Positions 46,477 to 55,651 of a stretch of 64,000 bases of DNA are shown piece after piece. The first letter of the stretch is position 1. Every line of letters starts with the position of its first letter. Position numbers and translations under genes: made by a program. Source of the stretch: Methanobacteriota archaeon (GTDB taxonomy: Archaea > Thermoplasmatota > Thermoplasmata > SG8-5 > JACRNV01); the NCBI GenBank assembly GCA_016214785.1, contig JACRNV010000005.1:62001-126000 (forward strand). Direction: 5' to 3'. The notes beneath the pieces were generated by a model. The model did not search any database. It had not been told where the DNA came from and was given only the letters and a program-made list of their open reading frames with translations.

Positions 46477-46570
46477 TTTCGGTAGGAGAATGACATGACA
46501 TTCTCCGGCGAAACTAATATGGGTTTTACTGGTATTCGTTTCTCTAGGAGAATCACAAGAGATTCTCCAC
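46477..46570 (+). repeat. Dispersed hairpin family A, copies 3 and 4
   Basis: TTTCGGTAGGAGAATG-ACATGA-CATTCTCCGGCGAAA (46477-46513) and GGAGAATC-ACAAGA-GATTCTCC (46547-46568). Confidence 0.75.
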
Positions 46571-46590
46571 CGAAAGTGTGGGGGGTGTTC

Positions 46591-46767
46591 CTAACCCTTC
46601 CTCTCTCCCAATCCTTTGGCAATAAGAACCAGGCCGGATAGTATGAATATAATACCAGAGAGCAAGAAATATATATTTATATAGAGCCACGCAAATGAGA
46701 GGAGGGCGCCCACTACGGCGAACATTGCGCCGAAGCCCATTGCTGCCTTGCCTCCGGATTTACCCAT
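46591..46767 (-). CDS. Small membrane protein (58 aa)
   Basis: MGKSGGKAAMGFGAMFAVVGALLSFAWLYINIYFLLSGIIFILSGLVLIAKGLGERKG; two TM segments; below ORF-track cutoff. Confidence 0.55.
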   Translation of the reverse strand: MGKSGGKAAMGFGAMFAVVGALLSFAWLYINIYFLLSGIIFILSGLVLIAKGLGERKG

Positions 46768-46866
46768 GAACGACGGTAACGACTACGCTAATAATAATCT
46801 AACTAGAGGGGAATATTCAACCGTCTCAATTCCCCCCAAGACGTAGGAATGTTATAAGATAATAAG

Positions 46867-47090
46867 GAGGGTTACCAATTAGTAAGGTCTCGTTTGTAGC
46901 CTATATGAAGTCTCGCTAACGCAACAGAACCCTACCCCGTCGGATGACCGACGGCCTACAAATTAGAATCTACTAATTGGTAGGGAAAAGCTACTCATTA
47001 GTAACCAGAACCCTACCCCGTCGGATGACCGACGGCCTACAAATTAGAATCTACTAATTGGTAGGGAAAAGCTACTCATTAGTAACCCTC
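46867..47090. mobile_element. MITE-like element with terminal inverted repeats and two perfect 81-bp internal repeats
   Basis: 18-bp ends GAGGGTTACCAATTAGTA / TACTCATTAGTAACCCTC (16/18 inverted match), flanked by AATAAG at 46861-46866 and 47091-47096; internal 81-bp units at 46925 and 47006. Confidence 0.65.
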
Positions 47091-47147
47091 AATAAGAGAA
47101 GATTGTAAAGGATTTGTCGTAGTAGAGACGGTTGTTGGGCGTCTACG

Positions 47148-47663
47148 CTACAACTTTTTCGCGTATTCGAAGACGTTCCCGGCTTCCAAGATGTCTCTCT
47201 GCACCTTCGATATAGGCGCTAAGCTCCCGACCTTCTGCCCCGCCTTTGTTATCTCCAGCTTGTCGATGTCCACCCTGATCGTGTCCCCAGTTTTCAGGGC
47301 GCCTAAGTCTATCTGCTCGACGATGAAGAGCGGGTAGCCGGAGTTGATGGCGTTGCGCTTGGATATCGCGCCTATCGACATCACGAGGACGCAGCCTATT
47401 CCTAACGACTTGAAGCAGTCGATGGCCTGCTGGCGCGAGGAGCCGGAGCCGAAGTTCTGCCCTGCGACGACGATATCGCCGGGCTTTGCCTCCTTGGCGA
47501 AGCTCTCGTAGCCCTTCAGGTTGCCGAGCGCGTACTGGCCCATCTGCTTGATGTCGGTTATGGCCAGATGGCTGTTGTGGTAGATCATGTCCGTGTCTAT
47601 GTCGTCGATGAGCTTGCCGTCCCTCAGGAGGGGCCAGGCCTTTCCTTCGAAGACAGTCTGCAT
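47148..47663 (-). CDS. leuD: 3-isopropylmalate/homoaconitate-type dehydratase small subunit
   Basis: DDIDTDMIYH..., GQNFGSGSSRQQAIDCFKSLGIGCVL. Confidence 0.9.
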   Translation of the reverse strand: MQTVFEGKAWPLLRDGKLIDDIDTDMIYHNSHLAITDIKQMGQYALGNLKGYESFAKEAKPGDIVVAGQNFGSGSSRQQAIDCFKSLGIGCVLVMSIGAISKRNAINSGYPLFIVEQIDLGALKTGDTIRVDIDKLEITKAGQKVGSLAPISKVQRDILEAGNVFEYAKKL

Positions 47664-48913
47664 CACTTCACCTCCTCTGCCGTGGCAATCCTGCCAAGCA
47701 AGGCGGAAGCCACCGCCGTATCTGGCGAAGCAAGGTACGTGAAACCGTCCCCCTGCTTCCCGGCGAAGTTGCGGTTGGACGTCGAGACCTGGACCTCGTC
47801 CTTGCCCGTCATGCCGATCTGCCCGGACGCGCACCCGCCGCACCCGGGGTTCGAGACGAGGAAGCCCGCCTCTACGAAGGTCGCGATGTGCCCCTCCTTC
47901 AGCAGGCGCTTGTACCCGGCCATAGTCGCCGGAACGACCGATGCGAGGATGCCTTCCTTGACGTGCCTGCCCTTCACGAGCTTCGCGGCCCTGGCCAGGT
48001 CGTCGTAGGTTCCGTTCGTGCAGGAGCCGATGAAGACCGAGTCCACCTTAATGTCCTTGAGGGACTCGACATCGACCACGTTGTCGGGCTTCGGCGGCTT
48101 GGCAATCTGCGGCTTCAGATTTGAGATGTCGATTGTGATTTCCTTGGCGTACTTCGCCCCCTTGTCCGAGAAGACGCCCTCGACCTTCTTCCCAGAGGCC
48201 TTCCCGCAGAACTTGAGGATATCCTTGCTCGGGGGAATCATCGGGGCGATGGCGCCCATCTCCGTCGCCATGGAGGCGAGCGTGATGCGCCCTGCGAGGT
48301 CAAGGGAGTCAATGGCTTCGCCGTAGAACTCCATGGCCATGCCCAGCGCCCCCTTGGACGTCAGGGTGCCGCAGACCTTCAAGGTCAGGTCCTTGGCCGT
48401 GCAGCCTTTCGGGAGCTTCCCCTTGATGTCAATTTTCATCGTCTCCGGAATCTCGAACCACGTCTTGCCCGCGCGGAAGACGAAGGCTATGTCCTGGTCC
48501 CCCATGCCCTGGCCGAACGCCCCGATGGCGCCCAGAATGTTCAGGTGGGAGTCCGTGCCGACCATCGTCGAGCCCGGGACGACCAGCCCATTCTCAATCG
48601 CCACGTGGGAGCCGATGCCAGCGTCGCAGTCGAAGACCTTTATGCCCTGGCCGCGCGCGAACTTCCTGCACGCGTGCTGGTTGCTCGCGTAGGCGATTGT
48701 ATTCGCCGGAACGTTGCAGTCGAAGGTGAAGACGGTCTTGCTCACGTCGTTGACCTTGTCGCCGGGATAGTGCTGGTTGAATGCTTTTACGACGTTCGCG
48801 CCGCCGAAGTCGCGCGCGCTCCTGACGTCTATGTCGATCCACACAATGCCGCCGGCATTCACATCTTCCTTAGAATGCGCCTGCAGTATCTTTTCAATCA
48901 TCGTCTTGGGCAT
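47663..48913 (-). CDS. leuC: 3-isopropylmalate/homoaconitate-type dehydratase large subunit
   Basis: GTDSHLNILGAIGAFGQGMGDQDIAF..., FIGSCTNGTYDDL, NPGCGGCASGQIG. Confidence 0.9.
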   Translation of the reverse strand: MPKTMIEKILQAHSKEDVNAGGIVWIDIDVRSARDFGGANVVKAFNQHYPGDKVNDVSKTVFTFDCNVPANTIAYASNQHACRKFARGQGIKVFDCDAGIGSHVAIENGLVVPGSTMVGTDSHLNILGAIGAFGQGMGDQDIAFVFRAGKTWFEIPETMKIDIKGKLPKGCTAKDLTLKVCGTLTSKGALGMAMEFYGEAIDSLDLAGRITLASMATEMGAIAPMIPPSKDILKFCGKASGKKVEGVFSDKGAKYAKEITIDISNLKPQIAKPPKPDNVVDVESLKDIKVDSVFIGSCTNGTYDDLARAAKLVKGRHVKEGILASVVPATMAGYKRLLKEGHIATFVEAGFLVSNPGCGGCASGQIGMTGKDEVQVSTSNRNFAGKQGDGFTYLASPDTAVASALLGRIATAEEVK

Positions 48914-49175
48914 GGTGCCACCTGCACCGGAATCGGCGGGCGGATTATAAAAATATCCAGGGATGATGCGCTTGGCATGGAATTAAGATGAGGCTGTGGC
49001 GATTTTTCTCCTTTTTGACAAGATATCGCGAGACTGCGCGGCATGATGGAAAGATGGTTCTGAAACAACAGAGATGGGCCCGAGGATCATTTTAATATCA
49101 CATCTGACTCACATGTGACAAGACAATTTATATAGCTCCGATAACAATATGCATCGTAGAAAGTGGAGGAATTGC

Positions 49176-49631
49176 ATGAACGAGGAAACGAAGGAGAGTT
49201 GTGCGCATGCGGGCAGTGACATCATACATCTGAAGCCGAAATGCCCGTACTATGTTGACACGCAATCGAACCTTTACTGCCCCTATTTCATGATGGCCAG
49301 CCAGTACCCGATGATGGGGCTGCCGCAGAACGGCTACCCCAGATGGCCTGGGACGTCCTCGCTCGTCCTCGGCATCCTTGCCCTCGTCCTCTCTTGGCTG
49401 TGCTTCATCCCATACATCGGCTTTTTGCCGTTCATCATAGTCCTCATCCTCTCGGTGCTCTCGATAGTCTTCGGCGCGTTTGGGATGAGGGCGATACCGG
49501 CGGGTATGCGCGGCAGGGGGACGGCCATCGCCGGCTTCATCCTCGGGATGCTGGGGCTCGTACTCGGCATAGTCTTCCTGATTCTATCGTTAATCCTTTT
49601 CAGGCCCATGTATGCGACAGGGGGGATGTGA
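49176..49631 (+). CDS. DUF4190-like membrane protein with N-terminal Cys-rich segment
   Basis: HLKPKCPYYVDTQSNLYCPYF then SSLVLGILALVLSWLCFIPYIGFLPFIIVLILSVLSIVFG. Confidence 0.65.
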   Translation: MNEETKESCAHAGSDIIHLKPKCPYYVDTQSNLYCPYFMMASQYPMMGLPQNGYPRWPGTSSLVLGILALVLSWLCFIPYIGFLPFIIVLILSVLSIVFGAFGMRAIPAGMRGRGTAIAGFILGMLGLVLGIVFLILSLILFRPMYATGGM

Positions 49632-49632
49632 G

Positions 49633-50028
49633 ATGTCGGGGCAGCCTCAGGCTTCCGGGACATACCCCCCTCCGCCGCTCATGCCCATTCCGCCGATGGT
49701 CCCGATAGCCCCGTTCCCCGGCCAAGCGAAGAAGATGGGGGCGTTCGACACGGCCTCGCTCGTGCTGGGAATCCTCGCCATATGCCTGCACTGGGTCGTG
49801 ATCTTCAAGTGGGGGCTAATTCTCTACACAGTTCCACTGGTCCTCTCCTGTCTGGCAGTGGCATTCGGCACCATTGCCGCTCACAAGATCCTAGTCAGGA
49901 AGAAGGCCGCACCGACGCCATCGGACAAGGCCGGTCTCGCCGGGTTCGCCCTCGGCATACTGAGCCTCATGTTCGCGACCGCGTGGCTGCTGCTGGCGCA
50001 AGCCTACCTCTGGGGGTGGGCGCTGTGA
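49633..50028 (+). CDS. DUF4190-like membrane protein
   Basis: TASLVLGILAICLHWVVIF...AGLAGFALGILSLMFATAWLL. Confidence 0.65.
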   Translation: MSGQPQASGTYPPPPLMPIPPMVPIAPFPGQAKKMGAFDTASLVLGILAICLHWVVIFKWGLILYTVPLVLSCLAVAFGTIAAHKILVRKKAAPTPSDKAGLAGFALGILSLMFATAWLLLAQAYLWGWAL

Positions 50029-50720
50029 ACGACGACGGGAACGGGATAGATCCGAGGAAGGCCTTCTTCGCCGTCATCGCGGTCGGGGCGGTGGTGGTCG
50101 CTTGCATGAGCGGCGTCTTCTACTTTGCCGACCGCGCAGGCGTAATCAGGGCGCAGGTGCTGGTTTCGGGATATGCGCAGACGAACGCGACATACGGCTC
50201 CCTGTATGTAGACGGTGTGAAGTTCATCACCCAGCCCTTCGGCGGCGGTTATTACGATTACTCGTACTACAGCTATTCGTACGAGGGGAGGAAATACTTC
50301 ACTTTCCAGAACGTGATGGTCAGGGCCAATGCCGCGCACACCTTCCAGGTGAGGACGGAGCTCGGCGAGGAGTCCCAGGTCATAGAAGCGACAACGCCTT
50401 ACGGCGTAACTACGACGGTCCCGGGCCTGAGCATTGAGAAAAAGATGGTGCGCATCACAGTCAAAGGGATGAACAACGCCGCGAACGGCCTGTCGCTCAC
50501 CCTCTATGTGGACGGCCAGTATGCGGACAACCAGTATTCCTCCATGATGGGGCAGCAATACACGATGTGGCCGAACGTCACGGACAATGCCAACCACTCG
50601 TTCAGGATTCAAGCTTCCGGGGGATATAGTTACGGCTACAACTACTCGGGCGACTACACCAACCAGACCTACGCATATGTCAGCGGGGAGGGCACGGTTA
50701 TAACCCTAAACCTGCCATAG
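50025..50720 (+). CDS. Membrane-anchored extracytoplasmic protein
   Basis: GTG start overlapping the previous stop; single N-terminal TM followed by a beta-rich Tyr-rich domain. Confidence 0.6.
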   Translation: MNDDGNGIDPRKAFFAVIAVGAVVVACMSGVFYFADRAGVIRAQVLVSGYAQTNATYGSLYVDGVKFITQPFGGGYYDYSYYSYSYEGRKYFTFQNVMVRANAAHTFQVRTELGEESQVIEATTPYGVTTTVPGLSIEKKMVRITVKGMNNAANGLSLTLYVDGQYADNQYSSMMGQQYTMWPNVTDNANHSFRIQASGGYSYGYNYSGDYTNQTYAYVSGEGTVITLNLP

Positions 50721-50765
50721 AGGCCGGGCTGCAGATATAAATATCCGAACCTTGTTGCCAAAGCG

Positions 50766-51869
50766 ATGGCTTCCAAGGTCCATTTCATATCGCTCAGAGC
50801 CCGGAAAGGGAGCGACAGCGTCCTGAAGAAGCTCGGTAGGCTCTTCGAGGCCGCCGGGTTCCCAGGCTGCATCGCGAAGAACGACCTGGTGGCAGTGAAG
50901 ACGCACTTCGGGGAGATAGGGAACACGGGATTCGTGCAGCCCATCTACCTGCGCAGCATCGTCGATTCCATCAGGGCCTCAGGTGGCAGGCCATTCCTCA
51001 CCGACGCGAACACCATGTACGTCGGCCAGAGGGCCAACGCCTACGACCATCTGAACACCGCCTACAGGCACGGCTTTTTACCGGCGGTCGTTGACGCGCC
51101 CGTCATCATCGCCGACGGGCTCACCGGGCGCGACTACGTCGAGGTCCCGATAAACCTGAAGCACTTCAAGAAGGTCAAGCTCGGCGCGGCGGCCGTGCAC
51201 GCGCAGGCGCTCATCGGCGTCTCGCACTTCAAGGGGCACATGGTGGCGGGCTTCGGCGGCACGATGAAGAACGTCGGCATGGGGCTGGGCTCCAGGGCCG
51301 GCAAGCAGCAGATGCACTCGGACGTGAAGCCCGAGGTGCTTACAGAGAAATGCATCGGGTGCGGCACCTGCGCGAAGTACTGCCCGGCGGGCGCAATCAC
51401 GGTCGTGAAGAAGGCGGCGATAGACCACGGCAAGTGCATCGGTTGCGGCGAGTGCCTCATCTCCTGCCAGTACAAGGCCATAGGCCAGCGCTGGGACTCG
51501 GGCGGCGACAAGCTGCAGGAGAAGCTGGCCGAGTACGCCGCCGGCGCCCTCAAGGGGAAGGAGGGGAAGTGCGGGTTCTTCAACTTCGTCATCAACGTCA
51601 CGCCGGACTGCGACTGCGCCCCATGGAGCGACGAGCCCATCGTGGGGGACATAGGCATACTGGCGTCGAAGGACCCCGTGGCCATCGACCAGGCGTCGGC
51701 CGACCTCGTCACAAAGGAGCCTGGGAACCCGCGCTCGAAGATAAAGAACAGCCTCGCCGCCGGCGCCGACAAGCTGCGCGAGGCGAACGACATAGATTGG
51801 TCCATTCAGCTCAGGTACGCCGAAGAGATTGGACTGGGCTCGCGCAAGTACGAGCTCGTGGAGCTCTAG
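50766..51869 (+). CDS. DUF362-domain protein with two [4Fe-4S] motifs
   Basis: VAVKTHFGEIGNTGFVQP...CIGCGTCAKYCPAGAI, CIGCGECLISC. Confidence 0.9.
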   Translation: MASKVHFISLRARKGSDSVLKKLGRLFEAAGFPGCIAKNDLVAVKTHFGEIGNTGFVQPIYLRSIVDSIRASGGRPFLTDANTMYVGQRANAYDHLNTAYRHGFLPAVVDAPVIIADGLTGRDYVEVPINLKHFKKVKLGAAAVHAQALIGVSHFKGHMVAGFGGTMKNVGMGLGSRAGKQQMHSDVKPEVLTEKCIGCGTCAKYCPAGAITVVKKAAIDHGKCIGCGECLISCQYKAIGQRWDSGGDKLQEKLAEYAAGALKGKEGKCGFFNFVINVTPDCDCAPWSDEPIVGDIGILASKDPVAIDQASADLVTKEPGNPRSKIKNSLAAGADKLREANDIDWSIQLRYAEEIGLGSRKYELVEL

Positions 51870-51873
51870 GCCG

Positions 51874-52161
51874 ATGCCCTCGGCCAAGGAGGCGCTGGAC
51901 AGGCTGCGCTGGCACCCCGATTTCTCAATCTCCGATGTTATGATATGGTACGAGGACCGCATGTCCGAGACGGGGGTGGCGTGCCTCAAGGGGGCGGACG
52001 TCGGGTTCTTCGAGAGCTCGTTCTTCGGCGTGGAAGAGGCGAGCATCCCCTACCACAGGGTCTTCAGGATAGAGCACCGGGGGCTCGCCGTCTTCGAGCG
52101 GCCAAGGCGGCAAGGCAGCCAATCCCGGCGAGGCAGAGCGCGGCCAGGAAGGAGAACGTAG
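51874..52161 (+). CDS. DUF504 family (MJ1316-like RNA-end-recognition) protein
   Basis: ALDRLRWHPDFSISDVMIWYEDR...IPYHRVFRIEHRGLAVFER. Confidence 0.82.
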   Translation: MPSAKEALDRLRWHPDFSISDVMIWYEDRMSETGVACLKGADVGFFESSFFGVEEASIPYHRVFRIEHRGLAVFERPRRQGSQSRRGRARPGRRT

Positions 52162-53293
52162 CCCACGGCCCGAAGGCGTCCCATAGCATCCCGCCGAGGA
52201 GCGCGAGAGGGAGTGCGCCGAGCCCGACGGCCATGTTGTAGGCGCCGAGCGCCGTGCCCTTCATGCCCGGAGGCGACTGCTCGGCCACGAGGGCCTTTTG
52301 CACGCCATCCGTGAAGCCGAAGTAGAGGCCGAAGAAGACGAATACCATTACTAGAGCCAGAGTGTCCGATACAATGATGGCGAGCGCGAACGTCACCGCC
52401 AGGAGCGCGTACCCGGAAATGATGAGCGGGTACCGCCCAATTTTATCGGACAGCGAGCCAGTCGGGATGGAAACCCCCATATAGATGATGTTGAAGAGGA
52501 GGTAGAGGCCTATCACCCATGATGCGCTCGCCGCGGCGGACATTCCCAGCGAGGAGGCGAACACCCCTGATGCTCGCAGAAGCAGGAAGGAGGTGGTGAC
52601 TGCCCCGACCGACAGCAGTCCCATAGTTCCTATGAAGAGCCTGAGGTCGAGCGGCAGGTCGGAGAACCTGCCCATCTGCGCGCGCGATGCCTTAGCCTGC
52701 GGCGCGTTGTCTCCCTTCTCCCTCAGGAAGAGGATGAAGACGAGCGCGCAGGCCGCCGGCACTAGCGCGGCTAAGAATACGTCCCTGTACCCGAGGGCCA
52801 GGGCGCCCACCACCAGCAGCGCCAGCAACACTCCGACCACCGCGCCGGAAGTGTCCATGGCGCGGTGGAAGCCGTAGACCTTGCCCAGGTGCTCCTTGTC
52901 CGTCGAATCTGCTATCATCGCGTCCCTGGGCGCCACCCTGATGCCCTTGCCCATGCGCTCTATGACCCTGAATGCGACGACTTGCTCCCACATCGTCGAG
53001 ACGTAGAAGAAGGCCTTGGAGAGGGTGGAGAACCCGTAACCGGCGAAGATGAACGGCTTGCGCCGCTTTATCTTGTCCGACCAGCGCCCCACTACGGCCT
53101 TGAGGATGCTGGCCGTGCTTTCGGCCGCGCCGTCGAAGAGGCCGATGGCCCATACCGGCGCTCCCAGCACGGTATAGAGGAATAGGGGGAAGACGGGCAC
53201 GAGCATCTCCGTGCTCGCGTCGGTGAGGAGGCTGATGATGCCTAGCAGGATGACGTTGACGGACAGAACCTTCAAGAGGCGCGTCTTGTTCAT
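52064..53293 (-). CDS. MFS transporter
   Basis: 12-TM-like; LLTDASTEMLVPVFPLFL, RMGKGIRVAPRDAMIADS. Confidence 0.9.
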   Translation of the reverse strand: MNKTRLLKVLSVNVILLGIISLLTDASTEMLVPVFPLFLYTVLGAPVWAIGLFDGAAESTASILKAVVGRWSDKIKRRKPFIFAGYGFSTLSKAFFYVSTMWEQVVAFRVIERMGKGIRVAPRDAMIADSTDKEHLGKVYGFHRAMDTSGAVVGVLLALLVVGALALGYRDVFLAALVPAACALVFILFLREKGDNAPQAKASRAQMGRFSDLPLDLRLFIGTMGLLSVGAVTTSFLLLRASGVFASSLGMSAAASASWVIGLYLLFNIIYMGVSIPTGSLSDKIGRYPLIISGYALLAVTFALAIIVSDTLALVMVFVFFGLYFGFTDGVQKALVAEQSPPGMKGTALGAYNMAVGLGALPLALLGGMLWDAFGPWATFSFLAALCLAGIGCLAALAARRRRAPGALS

Positions 53294-53301
53294 CCTTCGC
53301 C

Positions 53302-54243
53302 TCAGTAGCTGTCCAAGTCTGTCATCTGGAATATCCCCTTGTCCATGCCCAGCAGGCGCTCCAGCCCCGCCCTCGCGACGGGCCGCCTCGCGCCGCGCGC
53401 CATGAAGACGATGTACGTGCCCACGTCGAGCGGGAGGCCGGCCCTCTCCGCCCATTTGATCGTGCTGCGCTTCGTATGCGTAGATAATTGGACGTACTGC
53501 ACATCGTAGGCTCTTTCGAGCGCGGCGACGCATTCCGGGATGTTCCGCTCCTCGGGGCAGCATATCTCCTGGATGACGAGCCTGTCCTTCCATTTGCTGA
53601 GGAGCGCGTAGCCCACGGTCCTTCCGCCGCGCTCCAGCAGGCAGGCGTCGTCGAGCCACGTGGGCGTCCACGCCCTCCGGATGGACACGAAACCGTCCGC
53701 ACGCCGCGCGAACCCCAGCGCGCCCTCGGAAGCCTCGCGATAGAGCCTGGCAATCTCCCTGCTCTTCCACTGCTTCTTCAGGACATGCACGCTGGATTTC
53801 GAGTTCGCCCTGCGCTTCCGAACCGACCAGTTGAACGGGACGATGTCCATGTACTCGAACTTCTCGTAGAGCCCGTGCGCGACGAAGGAGCGCAGTGTCA
53901 TAAGGACGAAGAGGTCCGCGCCGTCGTCGAGCATCCTCTCGTGCATCGATTCGAAAAGGATTTTCTGGTAGCCCTTCCTGGCCAGCCCGGGGCGTGTGGC
54001 CACCCCCCAGACGAAGCCGGCCCTCATCTCCCCCTCCGAGGTCGTGAGGCGCGGGTAGCAGACACCGGCCTGCGCCACCGGCTCCTTCCCGTCCATGAGG
54101 TAGAGGGCGAGCCAGTCGCTGCAAGCGGGGTCGATCTTCCTGATGTTGGCGACTTTCTCGGAGTCGAGCAGCCAGTTGAAGGCCATGGCGTTCAGGCGCA
54201 TCGCCCTGTCGGGGTCAATCTCGTCGTATGTAGCTACGCGCAT
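53302..54243 (-). CDS. GNAT family N-acetyltransferase
   Basis: GVCYPRLTTSEGEMRAGFVWGVATRPGLARKGYQKILFESMHERML. Confidence 0.78.
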   Translation of the reverse strand: MRVATYDEIDPDRAMRLNAMAFNWLLDSEKVANIRKIDPACSDWLALYLMDGKEPVAQAGVCYPRLTTSEGEMRAGFVWGVATRPGLARKGYQKILFESMHERMLDDGADLFVLMTLRSFVAHGLYEKFEYMDIVPFNWSVRKRRANSKSSVHVLKKQWKSREIARLYREASEGALGFARRADGFVSIRRAWTPTWLDDACLLERGGRTVGYALLSKWKDRLVIQEICCPEERNIPECVAALERAYDVQYVQLSTHTKRSTIKWAERAGLPLDVGTYIVFMARGARRPVARAGLERLLGMDKGIFQMTDLDSY

Positions 54244-54296
54244 CGGCGCCGTATCGTAAAGCGTAGATTAATCCTTCGCCCAGGCATGATGGAAGC

Positions 54297-54485
54297 GGAC
54301 CGGGCGAGATGCGAGGTCAGGAATCAGGCTGGAAGTAATCACTGACCGAGCATGAGCCCGTTCCCATCGACTTCCGGCGTGGTCCACCGTAAAGACGCAA
54401 AATGAAAGAAGAGGTGGACCGGGCGAGATCGAGGGCGAGGCAATCTTGTATGAAGCATTTTCTCGCCCGAGATGAGCCCGGTCCA
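54297..54485 (-). repeat. Two tRNA-Ala 3-prime-end-derived hairpin elements downstream of tRNA-Ala
   Basis: GGACCGGGCGAGAT repeated at 54297, 54416 and within the tRNA (54515); IR TGGACCGGGC (54415-54424)/GCCCGGTCCA (54476-54485) with inner GGGCGAG/CTCGCCC; second unit has inner GGTCAG/CTGACC. Confidence 0.7.
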
Positions 54486-54513
54486 TCGTATAGACGCAAA
54501 ATAAAATCAGAGA

Positions 54514-54587
54514 TGGACCGGGCGAGATTTGAACTCGCGGCCTCTCGCATGCCAAGCGAGCGATCTTCCGAGCTGATCTACCGGCCC
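54514..54587 (-). tRNA. tRNA-Ala (anticodon GGC)
   Basis: 74-nt cloverleaf GGGCCGG-TA-GATC..GATC-G-CTCGC-TTGGCAT-GCGAG-AGGCC-GCGAG-TTCAAAT-CTCGC-CCGGTCC-A; G3:U70 pair characteristic of alanine. Confidence 0.95.
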
Positions 54588-54631
54588 ATGGCGCGAGCGA
54601 GCTAAAACGCGGGGGGATAATAACCTTTGGC

Positions 54632-55651
54632 TCACTTGCCCTCGTATATCGTCAGCTCGCGCTCGACCATCTTCAGGTCCTTCTCCTCGAGCGTGAGGGG
54701 GCTCAGCGGCACAATCAGGACAGCGCCCTTGACGGATATGAGCTCGTTGACGAGCTGTATGAACTTCAGCACTGACTGGTAGGTGTTGTGCGAAATGAGG
54801 TACTCGAGCCCGGCAAGTATGACGATGCCCCTCTCGCTGCGCCTCATGAAGTTCTCTATGTTGTAGTAGAGGCCGGAGAGGTTCTGCGGCGCGACGGTCG
54901 CCTCCCCCTCGGTCGTCGAGAGCCAGATGACCGGCGTCTTCTCGAACCCATAGCGCTTCCTGACCTTCGCCGGGAAGTCCCTCGTGACGCAGAGGCCCTG
55001 GAAGCCGTGCTTGACGTGCTCTGCGAAGATCTCGTAGCTGCGCTCCCCGGTCTCGTCCTTGATCAGGTAGCCAGTGCCTGAATCGAGGGCCTGCAGTCCC
55101 GTCTTCTTCACGATGATATCGTCCTTGGCCTCTTCAGACCACTTGTATATCTCGGGGGCAAGGACGGCCTCTCCAACGCCGACTTCGTACTCGGGCCTTA
55201 TTTCCGCCGATTGCGCGAGCCTGTGCACGCACCTCTTGTCCCCCTTCGCCATGCAGCTCTCCTCGGTGGCCGTGAAGCGCCTGTCTAGCAGCGCGGAGAG
55301 CACCCCGGAGAGGTATCCGCTAGTGAAATGGCACGCCGGGACCGTGGTCTTGGCGATGGAGTTCGCCTCGACCGAGTCCTCGAAGCTGATTGTGACCTCG
55401 GATGGCAGGATGTCCATCTTGTCGACCCTGCCCAGGCCCGTCTCGATGAGCACGCCAGGCAAAAGGTCCCTGAGTTCCTCGGTGTCCTTGCACCTTATGT
55501 CGATGCTCTGCACCAGCCCCTCGCCGCACCTGAAGCCGTAGCGCTCTATCGTCTCGTGGGACGCCTTCTCCCCGACGAGTATCTGCAGCTCGTCCCCCAG
55601 GTTCTTGAGCGCGTTGCCGGACATGACGAAGAAGCTGATGTTCTCGGGCAT
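54632..55651 (-). CDS. V4R domain + DUF835 protein
   Basis: CHFTSGYLSGVLSALLDRRFTATEESCMAKGDKRCVH (V4R); DUF835-like C-terminus (TPVIWLSTTEG...ENFMRRSERGIVILAGLEYLISHN). Confidence 0.85.
   Translation of the reverse strand: MPENISFFVMSGNALKNLGDELQILVGEKASHETIERYGFRCGEGLVQSIDIRCKDTEELRDLLPGVLIETGLGRVDKMDILPSEVTISFEDSVEANSIAKTTVPACHFTSGYLSGVLSALLDRRFTATEESCMAKGDKRCVHRLAQSAEIRPEYEVGVGEAVLAPEIYKWSEEAKDDIIVKKTGLQALDSGTGYLIKDETGERSYEIFAEHVKHGFQGLCVTRDFPAKVRKRYGFEKTPVIWLSTTEGEATVAPQNLSGLYYNIENFMRRSERGIVILAGLEYLISHNTYQSVLKFIQLVNELISVKGAVLIVPLSPLTLEEKDLKMVERELTIYEGK

Noticed and set aside
49149-49175. Upstream ATG of the first DUF4190-like gene
   Set aside because: MHRRKWRNC extension overlaps the likely Shine-Dalgarno (GTGGAGG); start at 49176 preferred
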